The translations under genes were made by a program, and so were the position numbers. Below the pieces are notes generated by a model that was not told where the DNA came from, did not search any database, and worked only from the letters and a program-made list of their open reading frames with translations. Of a stretch of 64,000 nt of DNA, positions 1 through 11,469 are shown piece by piece. Location: the NCBI GenBank assembly GCA_964017125.1, contig OZ024912.1:63842390-63906389 (forward strand). The letters are read 5' to 3'. The DNA comes from Flabesymbios commensalis. Lineage: Eukaryota; Annelida; Polychaeta; Terebellida; Flabelligeridae. Position 1 is the stretch's first letter; each line of letters opens with the position of its first letter.

Positions 1-244
1 GTACATCATTGGCCAAACATTGATTAGCACTTAGTGATCCAGAAAATCCTGAATAAATCCGGATGAACAACTGGGAATTCTTAAAAAAATCATAGCAATA
101 ATCCTACATACATAAGGATCATTGTGCCAAGGTCTGAAGTCGATTGGATGAAACATCAGGGAGAAATAGTGCACAGACATAGAGTAATAAAAACATCGAG
201 ATCCAAAGAAAACTCAATATGTTTGGACCACAGGGTCCAAACAT

Positions 245-657
245 AACTAGAAGATTCACCGTTTTTGTAAACAAAAACTGGAGATGTCTCCCCTCCCGCA
301 GCTTAAAGGTTGATAGCTAATATCCCAGCAAACACGGGTCATTCACCCAATGCTATTTCAATGCTGGGTCAGCGTCGAAGACGGTGGGCCAACATTCAAA
401 CAGCATTGTGTGAATACTCTGTGTTTGCTGGATAGCTAAGTGGACCCGTATCAGCGGATATCAGCGCTGGCCCACATTCAGCGTGGCGCCAAACACGACA
501 CGGTAGCCCGATACTGGGCTAATGTTGGCTCAGTGTCGTAGACGGTGGGCCAACATTGGCCCAGCATTGAGCCTACACGATGGAAGGCGCTGGACAGAAG
601 GACAGAAATGATACGAATGGGACATACAGACGGAGAGAACGCACAGACACAAACTTA
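245..657. repeat. Repeat block paralogous to 45831-47418
   Basis: Two stretches of this block recur in the same order near the second claudin-like gene. The part at 245-320 (AACTAGAAG, then TTTTTGTAAACAAAAACTGG, then GGTTGATAGCTAA) matches 45831-45913. The part at about 470-657 (CAGCGTGGCG..., ending CGGAGAGAACGCACAGACAC) matches 47269-47418. A CCCAGCAAACA-type MITE separates the two parts here. This is either a duplicated segment or two copies of one larger repeat. No coding content was recognised. Confidence 0.6.
324..431. mobile_element. CCCAGCAAACA-type MITE, copy 1
   Basis: The ends are inverted: CCCAGCAAACAC at the left and GTGTTTGCTGG at the right. The interior carries the family words CAATGCTGGGTCAGCGTCG and GGTGGGCCAACATT. 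The element is flanked by AT on both sides. The paralogous repeat at 45901-45922 lacks the insert and shows an empty version of the neighbourhood. Confidence 0.65.
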
Positions 658-809
658 GCGGACAAACTGCATGAGCGGACACAGGTAACACAGGTAACCA
701 ACATGTCCCCACCTCTTCAGAGGAGGAGACATAATAAACGTTATATCAATCCAACAAAACAAAACCATTTTTTCAACAATGTAAACGCAAATGTTAGATT
801 ATTTTTTTA

Positions 810-1024
810 TTAACCCTTTCAGCTCGGGGACCGACTTTATACATCAGAATCTGATGTATGTAGACATCAGAGTCTGACAATCCTTACAGTGGAAGAATTA
901 AAACATTTATAATGGCAGTAGACCCATAACATAGGTATTCAAATGAAGCGGAAAGAGCGGACTAAGACATTTATGATGATTTCAATTTGAAAATAACCCT
1001 TTGGTCTTCATGGCTTATACAAAA
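810..1024. mobile_element. TTAA-type MITE (family with ACATCAGA hairpin), truncated copy
   Basis: It begins TTAACCCTTTCAGC and contains a small palindrome, CATCAGAATCTGATG. It shares the words CATAACATAGGTATTCAAAT and GTCTTCATGG...TATACAAAAT with copies at 8509-8690 (inverted) and 22452-22658. The right end is missing here; the sequence changes at about 1024. Confidence 0.55.
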
Positions 1025-1247
1025 TGTAGGACGATGTATAGACCCAACATGATGGCGACCCGGGGCACGTCCAGGCGGAGAAGACCCTCCTTGAAACTGT
1101 TTAAGATCTGCCTGTATGGATCCATGTCTCCTTGGAGATTTGTCACTGATGATGGTACCATGTCCATGACAAGGCTCTCATTCTCCCCCAGTATAGGCAC
1201 GACAGGAGGAAAGATGGACACGCTGTCATATGAGTGACTTGAATTTA
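1015..1247 (-). CDS. Possible terminal exon, unrecognised protein
   Basis: A minus-strand reading frame of about 76 codons follows a possible acceptor ending TCACAG at 1248-1253 and runs to a stop at 1015. The residues include DSVSIFPPVVPILGENES and end in a hydrophobic stretch, PRVAIMLGLYIVLHFV. Such a tail would suit a GPI-attachment signal or a tail anchor. The last few codons overlap a MITE remnant, the polypyrimidine tract is weak, and no upstream exon was found. It may equally be chance. I do not recognise the family. Confidence 0.25.
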
Positions 1248-1260
1248 ACTGTGACCTCAT

Positions 1261-1879
1261 CCACGGATCATTGTCCCCCCATGATTGAATAGAGAAAAGT
1301 TCAACTTAAAATATCACTCCTCCTTCAGAATGCCAGTCATGCTGTCTTTTATTTGGTGGTCTTCACTGCAATGTGCGGCCACTGTCCATCCGCACGTCCT
1401 TTTGTAGTGTTCACTTCTGCTTTTTCCCTGTAGATGTTTCTGTCTCACAGCTGGCGAAACAGGCTCACCCAACACTGTACCAACGTGTACCACTCTTGGC
1501 TTAGTATTCAGCCGATATCGTGTGTCGGCTGCTGCTGTGTCTAATGATGATGTGACAGGTCACATCACATGACACATCACACGCCATCAAACGTAAGCCC
1601 TACATACCTGGATCCACTAATAGGCCAAATAAAATAAGGTTAATGATGCCAGAACCTAATTAGGATATTAATAACCTGATTAGACAGATACTAATAATAT
1701 CAACATGACGTTGACACCCCATTTCAGATACCCTGGCTCGGGAGAAGTGGACTTTTAAATTAGTTTAAACTTTTTATCATTTACAAAATATTTTTTAGTT
1801 AGTGAAACTAATCATAAAAACCTGACATATTTTGACTATAATTTATTCATTGTCATAGTCGATCACAAGAAGGCGTCCC
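1261..1879. other. Non-coding stretch, nothing recognised
   Basis: AT-rich sequence without a convincing exon. A CACATCACATGACACATCAC stretch near 1560 is the only local repetition seen. Confidence 0.5.
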
Positions 1880-2020
1880 GAGCTTTCATTTCGAATCCTG
1901 TGTCTAGAGGGAAGTGTCATATCATTCATCTCACCATCCTCAGGAGGTTCTCCTGGCCCTGTTTGGCCTATATATGTGAACGAATGCTGCTTAAAGCCCT
2001 ATTCATTTCATTTCATAACC
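1880..2020 (+). mobile_element. Dimeric tRNA-SINE, 3' fragment
   Basis: This matches the 3' part of the SINEs at 27804-28117 and 46537-46856 in the opposite orientation. It has the second tRNA-like B-box (TTTCGAATCCTGTGTCT), then CTCACCATCCTCAGGAGG, then a tail of ATTTC units. The 5' tRNA head is absent. Confidence 0.7.
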
Positions 2021-2429
2021 ATTCAGTTTGATACAAAATTAACGTATTATCACCTCCGCAAAAAGAAGTGTGTTTCGGACCAAGTAACAATCTATTGATC
2101 TCGGTTTGCAGTCTCCTAACTGCCTAGTATAATCATGTTGCAGTTCTAGTATTATTATGCTATGATTATATCAATTAACATTCAGATCTGATGAGACACA
2201 TAGGCCGTGTGTGTACTTGTCCAGTTGCAACCATTCATCATCCTGTTTAATCATATTATAGCAATGGTCTGTCATTTTCAACATTCCATATTATATGATC
2301 AACATCAACAATACTGTTTGGGTATCTCTCTCATTGATTCAAATTCTGGGTTCTATAAGAGTTAATGATACTACAGTACTTCTCTATCTGCGTGTTAGAT
2401 ACTTTATAGCAGCGATAAACTTCACCAGT

Positions 2430-3952
2430 ACGCCCCAGTGAGATGAAATTCATCAAGTGATGAACGTTGCTGAATGTTCATGAACATCCATGAACATTCA
2501 TCAATGGTTCATCAAGTCAGTTAATGAGCTCTGTTCACGAACTTTTCAGCAAAAAACGGTTCATGACAAATCATGAATATAATTGAACACTTGATGAACT
2601 AATATGTTTCATGATTTAGTTCATGAAGTTCATATGAACTTGGTAGGATCAATTCAGTTCATAGCGTGTTCATGAAAGTTCGTGAACGTTGATGAATTAT
2701 TATGAACTTGATATGTCTTATGATTATGTTCATGGCTAGCTCATGAAAGTTCATGAGGGACTGTTTCATAAACTGTGATGAATTGTTATGAACTTGATAA
2801 ATCTCATTTAATATTTGGTTAAAGGTTGTTCGTTAAAGTTCATAACTTTGATGAATTATTATGAGCTTCATAAGTCTTAATTTGGGTCATGGCTAGTTCA
2901 TGAAAGTTCATGAGGGACAGTTTCATGAACTGTGATGGATGGTTATGAGCGTGAAATATCAATTTAGTTCATGGTTTGTTCATGAAAGTTCATGAACAGT
3001 GGTCAATGACAGCCTAATCACCCTGGCGAGTAATGGTTAATTAACTAATAAAATAACTAATTAAATAGCAAATTGAGACTTTCTGAGTTAGATTATCAAC
3101 CACAGGATATATACTATTAAAAAAAATGTTTCTCGGTTTTCTGTTCAGTTCTGTGTAATAATGTGAGAGATCTTTTTTTTAATTAACAAAATGAAGCTTA
3201 ATTAGCTTGATGTGCTTACGTAAGAAGTAACCTCAGAAATATATCATCTTCAATCAAGATACTATGTGTATTTTACAGGTCAAAAGACTTCGACTTGGAA
3301 GTTAGTGAATTTTCAAGAACAATTCGTGAAGATTTATGAGCATTAACACGAACTTAGTTTGTGAATATCATGAGCTTAGTTTAAGTGTTGCTGGCTTATC
3401 TGGTTCATTACTGAACCAGATCAGTTTTTGGTCGTTCATAAACAACCTCAATTTCATGATAAAGGCTCGAGTTGACAGTTCATGAATGTCTTATTTGTTG
3501 TTCAGAAACATAATATGAGTAGTTCATGAACACATTTAATGAACGTTCATGAAGGTTCAATGATCATCTGGTTCATGAATTATTTGAGCTTATGGCCGTT
3601 CATGAACTAGATTGAAAGTTCACGAATGTCTCATTTGGTGTTCAGGAACATTCATGAATAGTTCATGAACACATTTAATGAACGTTCATGAATGTTCATC
3701 AACTATCTGCTTCATGACTTTTTTTATTTCATGGTCTTTCATGAACAACCCATGCTCCTGAACAAAAGGAGAGTTCATGAACAGAATAAGTTCAAGAACT
3801 TATGAACTTTCATGAAAGTCTCATTTGTTGTTCAAGAATATTCATGAACCGTTCATGAACACGTTGATGAACGTTCATAGATTTTTGTTCACGAACATTC
3901 ATGAACTATTCATGAATGTTCATAAACAGTTCATGATCATCCCACTGGGGCG
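2430..3952. mobile_element. 1.5-kb element built of TTCATGAA words
   Basis: The left end ACGCCCCAGTGAGATGA and the right end TCATCCCACTGGGGCGT are inverted copies matching at 16 of 17 bases. Between them are dozens of near copies of GTTCATGAA, AACATTCATGAAC and related words in both orientations. These are densest at 2450-3010 and 3480-3930, on either side of a plainer AT-rich middle at 3010-3300. No ORF longer than about 60 codons lies inside, so it looks non-autonomous. A target duplication is not evident. TTCATGAA is its own reverse complement, so the arms could pair extensively. Confidence 0.6.
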
Positions 3953-4097
3953 TGGCCGGTCATTCTGCACCCACGAATTCCACCAGAAACGTCCCCCCCC
4001 CCCGCAGCCTACTTAATCCGGGACACCAGTAAGGTTTTGGTTTAAAGCGTATTTCAGGTGTGCATCCAGCTTCCTTAGTTGCTTTATTAATAGCCTT

Positions 4098-4445
4098 ATA
4101 ATGTCGCTGCCTGCCGTGCGGTTTCGAATCCCGCTTGGTGCAGGATTTTCAGAAAATATCATGTTTCTCTCCTCTCAATACTGGGACATTATTTCGATGT
4201 TGTGTCCTTGGGCAAGGCACTTTACCCTCACATGCTTCACTTGACTCAGGTGTAAATGAGTACCTGGTAGGACAGAGATGGCAATGTGTGCGATTAGTTC
4301 CTAGCGCCGAATGGCTGCATGTGCTGTATGCTCCAAAAAAGGGAGTTGAAATGGGACATGAATGAACAGGTCCAGTGACCAGGGGTAATATGTGTGAAGC
4401 GCACAGAGCATTGTATGTGCGCTATATAAGAACTCACCATTATTA
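4098..4445 (+). mobile_element. tRNA-derived SINE, copy 1
   Basis: A tRNA-like B-box region (GCGGTTTCGAATCCCGC) is followed by the body words TTGGGCAAGGCACTTTACCC and CTTGACTCAGGTGTAAATGA, then the 3' end GCGCTATATAAGAACTCACC and a short ATTATT tail. Related copies are at 44200-44530 (minus) and 50120-50340 (plus). The gggcaaggcacttta...gtaaatgagtacc core resembles conserved central domains shared by many animal SINEs. The A-box end is degraded, so this copy is probably inactive. Confidence 0.75.
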
Positions 4446-5209
4446 ATGTCAAAGACGGTAGCCCAACATCAAATCAACATTGGTTTAACATCTCTAGTTT
4501 GCGTGGCAAGTGTACATGAAGCTCAAACCAATGATTGCTCACATCAACTGCCACAGTTGGTTAAACATCACTATAACCTGACTGGATATTAATTATTTAT
4601 TAATTTTTAACACAACGACGATTTTTTTATGATCACAAAATATGTGAATATGAATTATCCAGTTTCACTACTGATCATCAACTATGTCCATTAATATATA
4701 GCACAGTAAATTTATATTTTTATAGATGAGGATCATTGTAAATTAGCAAGCATAAATGATGTAACACTATGGAGCCCATATTATTACGTCGTCTCATGAC
4801 GGCACTTATCTTGACCAATCAGCCACAGGAAAGAAAATAACGCAATGATACTAAATATAGCACAAATGCTGATGGCGATTGAACAACAAAAGATCTCTCT
4901 ATAAAGCCATGAAAGGGTGGGGTATCCGTTTCATACCTGGTTATAATTCTATAGCACAAAGACTACACAGAAAGACTGTTGGTCATCAATAACATTGACT
5001 GATAAAAACGCTCGCAAAATTAATAACTATGCAAATGCCTGTGGTGTGATGCCATCTAATTCTCTGCCCAGTGAGAGGTTGAAGCAATACTGGGTTAATG
5101 CTGGGCCAGCGTCGCAAACCTAACCCCAACATTCACCCAGAGTTGTTTCAACAGATTCAAAATTTTAAGGAAAAATAAGGCTAGTTGAGGACTATAACTA
5201 CTATTTTGC

Positions 5210-5285
5210 TTCCTTGGATATGAAAGGGTGTATCTGCCACTTTGTGAAGTGGCAGATACACCCTTTTATATCCTAGGCGACGATT
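5210..5285. mobile_element. Short hairpin element, copy 1
   Basis: A near-perfect palindrome: TTGGATATGAAAGGGTGTAT at the left is mirrored by ATACACCCTTTTATATCC at the right around a TGCCACTTTGTGAAGTGGCA centre. It is one of five related copies, the others being at 8448, 11114, 21660 and 39398. Confidence 0.65.
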
Positions 5286-5365
5286 TGTTAGTGTTAATTT
5301 TTATACTCATATAAACTTCTCTGGGAGGTTAGGGCTAAAGGCTATTACTATTAGCCCAGATACAT

Positions 5366-6037
5366 GTGCCATGGTATTTCAACTTTTATTTTTCTCAGAT
5401 TTTTGCACCCCCCATCCTGTCACTTGTCTCACCTCTCACCCAGCTTGGCCCGTTAGTATTTGCTATAGTAGAAAAGATATCAAGTCATAAGAACAAAACG
5501 AAACGTGTTGAAAACCATCAAAAAGTGAGAGATGTGTTTATTACCGGACGGTTGCGCATGGCTGAAAGTAGCCTACACCTAAACTATAAACATAGGCATT
5601 CAGTAGGTGGCTCTATTATACCGTTGATAAAGTGGCATTACTGTTAATATTCTCTGTTCAACACAAATAAACTTTACACACGGAGTCAATATCAGCTTAT
5701 AGTTGAGGATTGTAACATTTGTCATCTCGGTTTAAAAATAACTCGGATCGCCTTTCTCCGTCTGACTGTCAGCCTGATGTCAGGTGTATGTACCCTTTGC
5801 CCCCTAAGGTCCCTATCCAAGTAGGTGGAAGTTACTCAGATATGTTAAATATTGAGACCAAACAATATCAAATTTTGATGTTTAAACACACATTTCGGTA
5901 TAGGATAAAGCACGAGGGGTTCTACATTCTTGCCGTGAAAAAGATCGAGGCCGTAGGTGTAGTGATGTGCTCACTTGAAGTTGTATCTCGCTACCGCGAC
6001 CTACAAATTCAAGATGATGAAAATTACTAATATTTGT
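5366..6037. other. Repeat-rich non-coding stretch
   Basis: ORFs of 93 and 103 codons here show no recognised domain. The second ends in a copy of the ACTTGAAGTTGT...CTCGCTACCGCGA hairpin (5971-6015) also found in TTAA MITEs at 44966, 48425 and 6672, so it is most likely repeat-derived. Confidence 0.45.
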
Positions 6038-6294
6038 TTAATTTGAGACCCTCACGATGCACCAAAGCATCATTTTGCATCTCTGAAGAATGGTTTAGTT
6101 TCCTATACCTGGGGTTTTTATAATGAAAATTTCCATTGAACTGTTTTATTACCATTAATAATAACAAGATATTTGTTTCATTTGCCACCCACTTCTAGTC
6201 ATTTTTATCCACTGCAAGTCGAGAATTGCGGCAGCAATTCGCGGCTTGTAGTAGATGAAGATGACAATAGTAAATTCAGGCTTGAAAGGGTTAA
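6038..6294. mobile_element. TTAA-type MITE with CTACAAGTCGAG hairpin, copy 1
   Basis: It runs from TTAATTTGAGACCCTCACGA to AGGCTTGAAAGGGTTAA and contains the hairpin GTCGAGAATTGCGGCAGCAA with flanking arms. It matches 22931-23172 along its full length. TTAA at both ends suits piggyBac-type insertion. Confidence 0.6.
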
Positions 6295-6528
6295 TCACTC
6301 CTTTTGTTCCCAATAACAGCAATTTCATCGGATAATACAATTGATTTAAAAATGCTTAGCGCTTAAAGGGTTATTAAAGTGAAAATGATTAAAAAGGACT
6401 ATTGTTGTGCTTAGCGGTTAAAGGGTTACTGGGCATGACGAACTTTCATATTTGAATAAATAAAATTCCAAATAATTCAGGTGACGCATATTATGTGTCA
6501 CTGGCAGATAAATGGTCAAGTGTAACAT

Positions 6529-6624
6529 CCCAGCAAACACAAACCATTTGTATAACATTTATACAAAGTTGGACCAACATCGAAGGTAAAATAAATGTTA
6601 TACAAATTTTCTGTGTTTGCTGGG
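6529..6624. mobile_element. CCCAGCAAACA-type MITE, copy 2
   Basis: CCCAGCAAACACA at the left and CTGTGTTTGCTGGG at the right. The 96-bp body carries GTTGGACCAACATCGAAGG and internal inverted repeats (ATTTGTATAACATTTATAC). It is flanked by AT on both sides, read as a 2-bp target duplication. Confidence 0.7.
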
Positions 6625-6629
6625 ATTTG

Positions 6630-7606
6630 ATTTTACTAGGTTTGCTATGTTATTATTATTATTATTTTACCCACTTGAAGCTGTGTCACGCTACCGCGAG
6701 CCACAAGTTCAAGTGAGTGAAGACTACTGGCATATGTACATTTTGAATAAAAATATATTTCAATCGAGCAAATTTAAAGTTCATTTCTCCTTCAATTGTT
6801 CTTGTTCGAAGTAAAAAGAAAAAAACGCAATCATTCAACTGTTTTATTTTCGTCGCGCGTCACGCTGGTCGTCGCGCCTGTTGTCGCGCCCCACATGTCA
6901 CGTTGGTCGTCACGTTGGTGTTTGGACAGTCTGTCTGTCGTCAATGAATTAGTTAATTGATTAATTAATTAATTCATTTATTATTATAATTAATTGATAA
7001 TTAATGAATCATTAATTTGATACGACTATTTCCCCCCATTGTGAGTACTGCAAAATAATATCAATTCCGAATGCGTTTCACGTCGTGATTCTTAGCAAAT
7101 CTAGCGACCAGAGACTATGTGGAGAATAAATCATCTGAATATAATCACATGTCCTAGATAGCGATTTCGGGTTCAAGTCCCGAAATGGCAGAGTAGCTGT
7201 TCAATTGCCAGGGGTAAACGATCCTAACTGTTAACTAAATATGAGGTGAATTAACACATTCTGTCGATACTATGTGATCGATTTCAAAGTAGCATAAATA
7301 CATTGTTTCTAATGTCAGCAACAGTTGCGATTAAAAATGTCATTTGGCAATACCTATTGATGCATTTTTGTCACAGGCACCTGGAATGTATGAGTGATGA
7401 ATTTTATCTCACTCTAAGAAGAAATATTTCTTCTTGGATTAAATTCGTCACTCACCCCTTTCAGGTGCCTGTGATTTTCGTAGTTGCAAACCATTTTAGC
7501 GGCGTTACTCTTTGTCCTGCTTGTGGAAATATCTAATGTTTCTTATAAAATTACAATTCATGACGATTCAATCACACACAAAAAAATAAAACATGCAAAT
7601 GCTCTA
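6630..7606. other. Intergenic, AT-rich
   Basis: Contains a hairpin remnant at 6672-6720 (ACTTGAAGCTGTGTC) and an ATTAATTA-rich simple-sequence patch at 6955-7010. A 36-bp inverted repeat lies around GTCACAGGCACCTG (7368) and CAGGTGCCTGTGA (7463). No exon was recognised. Confidence 0.45.
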
Positions 7607-9173
7607 TCACTCCAACTCTAGTAGTGCTATGTGTTTAGCTTTTCCAAGTAGTATTGTATGAAAATAGATGGATGACAAAGTGCATGTCCAGATACACCCC
7701 GTGCTAATACATTCCAGAACGAGGCCTGCACTCACTGACTGTGGTGCCACCAGTCGGGCTGTCACTGCACTATAACAAACCACACAGATCAATCCCATTA
7801 TACCTGGAACCAAAATAGAACGACAGAATTTAAAACGAAATATTTTATTTTCGATTTGATAACCCGTAGAAGATCTTAAAACATATACACACATTGTAAT
7901 GAGTTTGTCATAATCGATTTAATCGAAAGAGGTCGTTAGATGGATATTTTATTTCAAAGTTAAGAATAGTATAGATTTAAAAGTTGTGGGTTGTGGGTGG
8001 CGGTAACGAGACATAACTGCAAGTGGCTGGAAATTTGAAGTATTTAATTTACCAGGATAAGGGTTATTAAAAAATCACCTCCGACACCATGTGAGAGTGT
8101 TGCGAGATACAGAAGCGGATCCCACTTGATCCAGATGAGACTGATCCAGATAATGCCTGCCAGAATGACTAAGGTCAGCTGAGCGCAAGCTGTGGCTTGA
8201 GCATCTCCTAGAAAACCTGCAACAGCATCAAAAATCATATCTTAAGACGATTATGACATAATCGACAATGAATAAACGTGTTTTTTTTAACTCTTTGCTG
8301 TATATGTCTCTGGTAGAAGAAATAAATGAGAGACTATTTGATTGAATGAAGTAGATTAAATAATCAATCAATCCACCGATCCGACCAATCAACAAATCAA
8401 TCCACCAATAAGTATGAAAGAAATTAGTTGCAGTTCCTAATCATGCACTTTTTTCAAAGTGTCAGATACACCCTTTCATATCCAAGGGGACGATATTTAT
8501 GTCCAGGTTTAACCCTCACAACGCTGAATTATTTTGTATGACACCATGAAGACTAAAATCATCATAAATATCTTAGTTAGCTTTTTCTGATTCATTTGAA
8601 TTACCCATGTTATGGGTCTACGACCACTAGAAATATTTTAAAAATTTCCGTGTGTGGCATTTCTTCGGACTCTCCAACGCCTAAATAATATAGTTGTCTA
8701 ATAGCATGTGTCTCTCCCATTAGGCTTTTTTATTTTACCGTTAATTGTTGTTGTTGTCATGTTATGATAGTATGCATTCACTGTAGTCACGCTTAAGATT
8801 ATCATTTTATATACTTTAATACCAAACCACTGTCTAAAAAACACAATACATTCACCCTATTCTGACTTAAAGTAGGTCAGGTAACCCTGGTAACGGTTCA
8901 ATGAGCTGCTAGAGTATTTATTGCCTTACCCGGAAGTGTTTGATTTATGTGGTGTCGTTGCAGTGTCTGGCACTCCTCCTTCTGTATGTCACATGCCATC
9001 CAAAGTCCTTGACAATAGTTTTCTGTCGTGTTGCAACTCCAGTTTGGCAATATAAAACAGGCCACCAATATGATCAAATTGAAAGTGTACAATGTACCCA
9101 GAAACAACCACAGCTGTGAGGTCACCCCTTTCACCGAGTTATATAGAATCAAAACGTACCTGGAGAAAAGCAT
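7607..9173 (-). CDS. Claudin/PMP22-family four-pass membrane protein (gene A)
   Basis: Three exons on the minus strand. Exon 1 runs from about 9173 to 8930 (donor GTAAGG), exon 2 is 8216-8079 (138 nt, acceptor TTGCAG, donor GTGATT), and exon 3 is 7803-7607 (acceptor TTCCAG). All introns are phase 1, giving about 192 residues, a normal claudin length. The first hydrophobic helix (LWLFLGTLYTFNLIILVACF) precedes NW...YCQGLWMAC...C, the W-GLW-C-C signature of the claudin/PMP22/EMP ectodomain. Exon 2 supplies helix 2 (LTLVILAGIIWISLIW) and the start of helix 3. Exon 3 finishes helix 3 (GLICVVCYSAV), adds a second loop and helix 4, and ends GKAKHIALLELE. Family members act in cell junctions or as membrane adaptors; the exact role is unknown. 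The start is uncertain: ATG at 9173 is used, but TTTTCTCCAG just upstream of residue 5 could be an acceptor. Confidence 0.72.
8448..8498. mobile_element. Short hairpin element, half copy
   Basis: Only the right arm is clear (GTGTCAGATACACCCTTTCA then TATCCAAGGGGACGATA). The left arm is reduced to a few bases. Confidence 0.5.
8509..8690. mobile_element. TTAA-type MITE, inverted degraded copy
   Basis: It starts TTAACCCTCACAACGCTGAA and shares, in reverse orientation to 810-1024, the words CATGAAGAC and ACCCATGTTATGGGTCTACG. It lies within the first intron of gene A. The distal end is unclear. Confidence 0.45.
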
Positions 9174-9401
9174 ATTTATGTCATCATGCAATAACCATAA
9201 CGATGACCTTTCTAGCTGGTACAAGTGTTCCAGACTTTCGCTCCACTAGTATGAATCACAATCGGTATCACATCTTCCTATATTACCAGATTACGGATGT
9301 GAATAACCAGAAGTCACCCTTCTGTTTTACCACTAATGTTTCACACCGTGTAACGTTAGTAAGTAGTGTAATGTTCCACATCCACTCTATATATTTCAGG
9401 C

Positions 9402-9490
9402 CTGTGCTGTGCAGCTCGGCAGAGCTAAAATGCAGTATCTGCTTAGGCCCACTTGTATAGTAAGCAGTTACTATCTTTTGGCTTAGCCTG
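9402..9490. repeat. Degenerate GCAGTATCTGCTTA hairpin
   Basis: Shares AATGCAGTATCTGCTTA and CTTTTGGCTT...CCTGG with the cleaner hairpin at 17191-17260. One arm is strongly decayed. Confidence 0.35.
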
Positions 9491-11113
9491 GCAATGTGGT
9501 AGCCTACTTGTGTCGCTCATTCATGCTTGTCGGCACTGGCCTACTTTCACCAGCCGTGAGCTTTATACGTTTTAGAACAGTGCAGTTTTATAATACCACT
9601 CGTACTTAAATACTTTACCTGAAACTATTTGTGATTCCAACAAGCCAAACATAGTGAGCTAGCTTGAACATATGAAAACAGAAGATCAAAATGCCTACTG
9701 GAAATTCTGAAAGTCTTTACCTACCCTGTCACAATTTGTAAAATATTTTGAACCACAAGTCTATCTTCTTCATGTCTATTATTTTGACTACACATGAATA
9801 ATAATTATAATAAAACAAGTTACATCATCCCATGATATTGATGAGAAAGGAGATTGTGGTCAAGTGATCTGTTATAGTTCTTAAAGAGTCCCATAACTAT
9901 AGATGACATTTAAAAAACAACTAGAAAGTTAAAATACAAAAACGCGCCAGGTGTAGATGGTATTCCTGCAAAAATTTACAAGCATGGTTGTAATAATCTC
10001 ATATAGTCCAGTCATTTTGTCAATATACCTCAAAATAATTGCAACAGAAGGTTTTTCACTGCAAAACGTCTCATCAGTATCCCTAGAATGACATATCAAA
10101 ACTTTACTCCGATGGAAGATTGGGAAATATATTTTTTGAGGTGCAAAGAAAGTTGTCGTTTGTCGTATTTTCTGGTGTCATTTTACATTTACCGCAAATC
10201 AACTAGTGGTCATTGAAGACACAATTTTTGTAACTAAGCCCATTTTTTGCCTCTTTATAATAATCACACCATACCAGATACATTTAAGAGATATAAATGA
10301 GAAAAATTGAGAAAAATGTTTGCAATTTTACTTAAAATTTGGTGAATATTAACTTATTTGAAAGAGATTTTCTCCGATATGAAAACTTAAAGGGGCTAGG
10401 TGTCACTGTTAGTCCTGGCCCTGCCATATAATAACCCTGTATACAATGAGTCTTAAGAATTATTTCACTGTAGATTTGAGTAATACATACTTATAGTTTT
10501 TATATTTTACTAGGTGGAATTTTTATAACCCGGGCAAAACAGGCGTAATGGCCATTTTCCAAAATGGCCACCAAAACTCGTTATAACGGCGATAAAAAAA
10601 CAATGATAATTCCAAAATCAGATCACGTGGTGGTTTTCAATTAGGTATTTCCGCACCCTGAATAAGGTATTAACTATTTAGGAAAAACAATCAAGGTTGT
10701 CCGAGATATAGGTCACGTAAAATCTAAGATGCGCGCCCATCGCGAGCAAAATAAATATCCAGATACTATATTCCCCCAAATGTTATTATTGATTTGGATA
10801 ATCTAGATACCTGGCAGCACGAATCCATCTGGGTACATTTTTTCGATGAACGGAAAGGGGTTATAAGAGCGTTTTTGAAGGGGGTCCAATTTTATTTTAT
10901 TTTGATTATATTTTTTTCTGAATGTTTTTATGTATTTTCACAGGTTTATGTGTCGAAATACCAAATTTTACTGTAGGCTAATAATCGGATTCACATTAAC
11001 TAACCGTGAGGAATGATCATTAACCATTTTCAGTCAATGCTTAGCCAGTTTTTTAGGAAATTTTGATTGCTAGGCCTAGGTAAGTATTCAAATATATTTA
11101 GACCATTTCCCAT

Positions 11114-11198
11114 AATATCATCTCTTTGGATATGAAAGGGCGTGTCTGCCACATTACAAAGTGACAGATAGACACTTTAATACCCAAGGAGACGATAT
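11114..11198. mobile_element. Short hairpin element, copy 3
   Basis: ATATCATCTCTTTGGATATG at the left pairs with TACCCAAGGAGACGATAT at the right, around TGTCTGCCACATTACAAAGT. The arms are slightly more diverged than in the copy at 39398. Confidence 0.6.
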
Positions 11199-11469
11199 AT
11201 ATAATTCGGAAACTAAGGCAATGGGCTCGTCATTTAGCCATGGGGGAGATTGCCGTCAATACTGTGAAGGTTAGTGGATTTTGCCTAAAAAGTGATGGTG
11301 ATGGTGATGGTCAGGGCTAGTTGAATTTCGTTCTGGGCTAGTGAAACTTACAGATGAATTTGCAACCCTGGATCGGGGTTAGTTCGAAAAAATAAAAATA
11401 AATTCTGTAACTTATTATATGATCAAATTAGGAAAATAATATTAATGCCCAGAAATATTCTATCACTTA

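Noticed and set aside
5719-6030. A 103-codon plus ORF starting SSRFKNNSDRLSPSD
   Set aside because: It ends in a MITE hairpin shared with four other loci, has no domain, and its start codon is weak.
7141-7220. GGTTCAAGTCCCG near 7169, like a tRNA B-box
   Set aside because: No A-box at the right distance and no cloverleaf arms could be formed.
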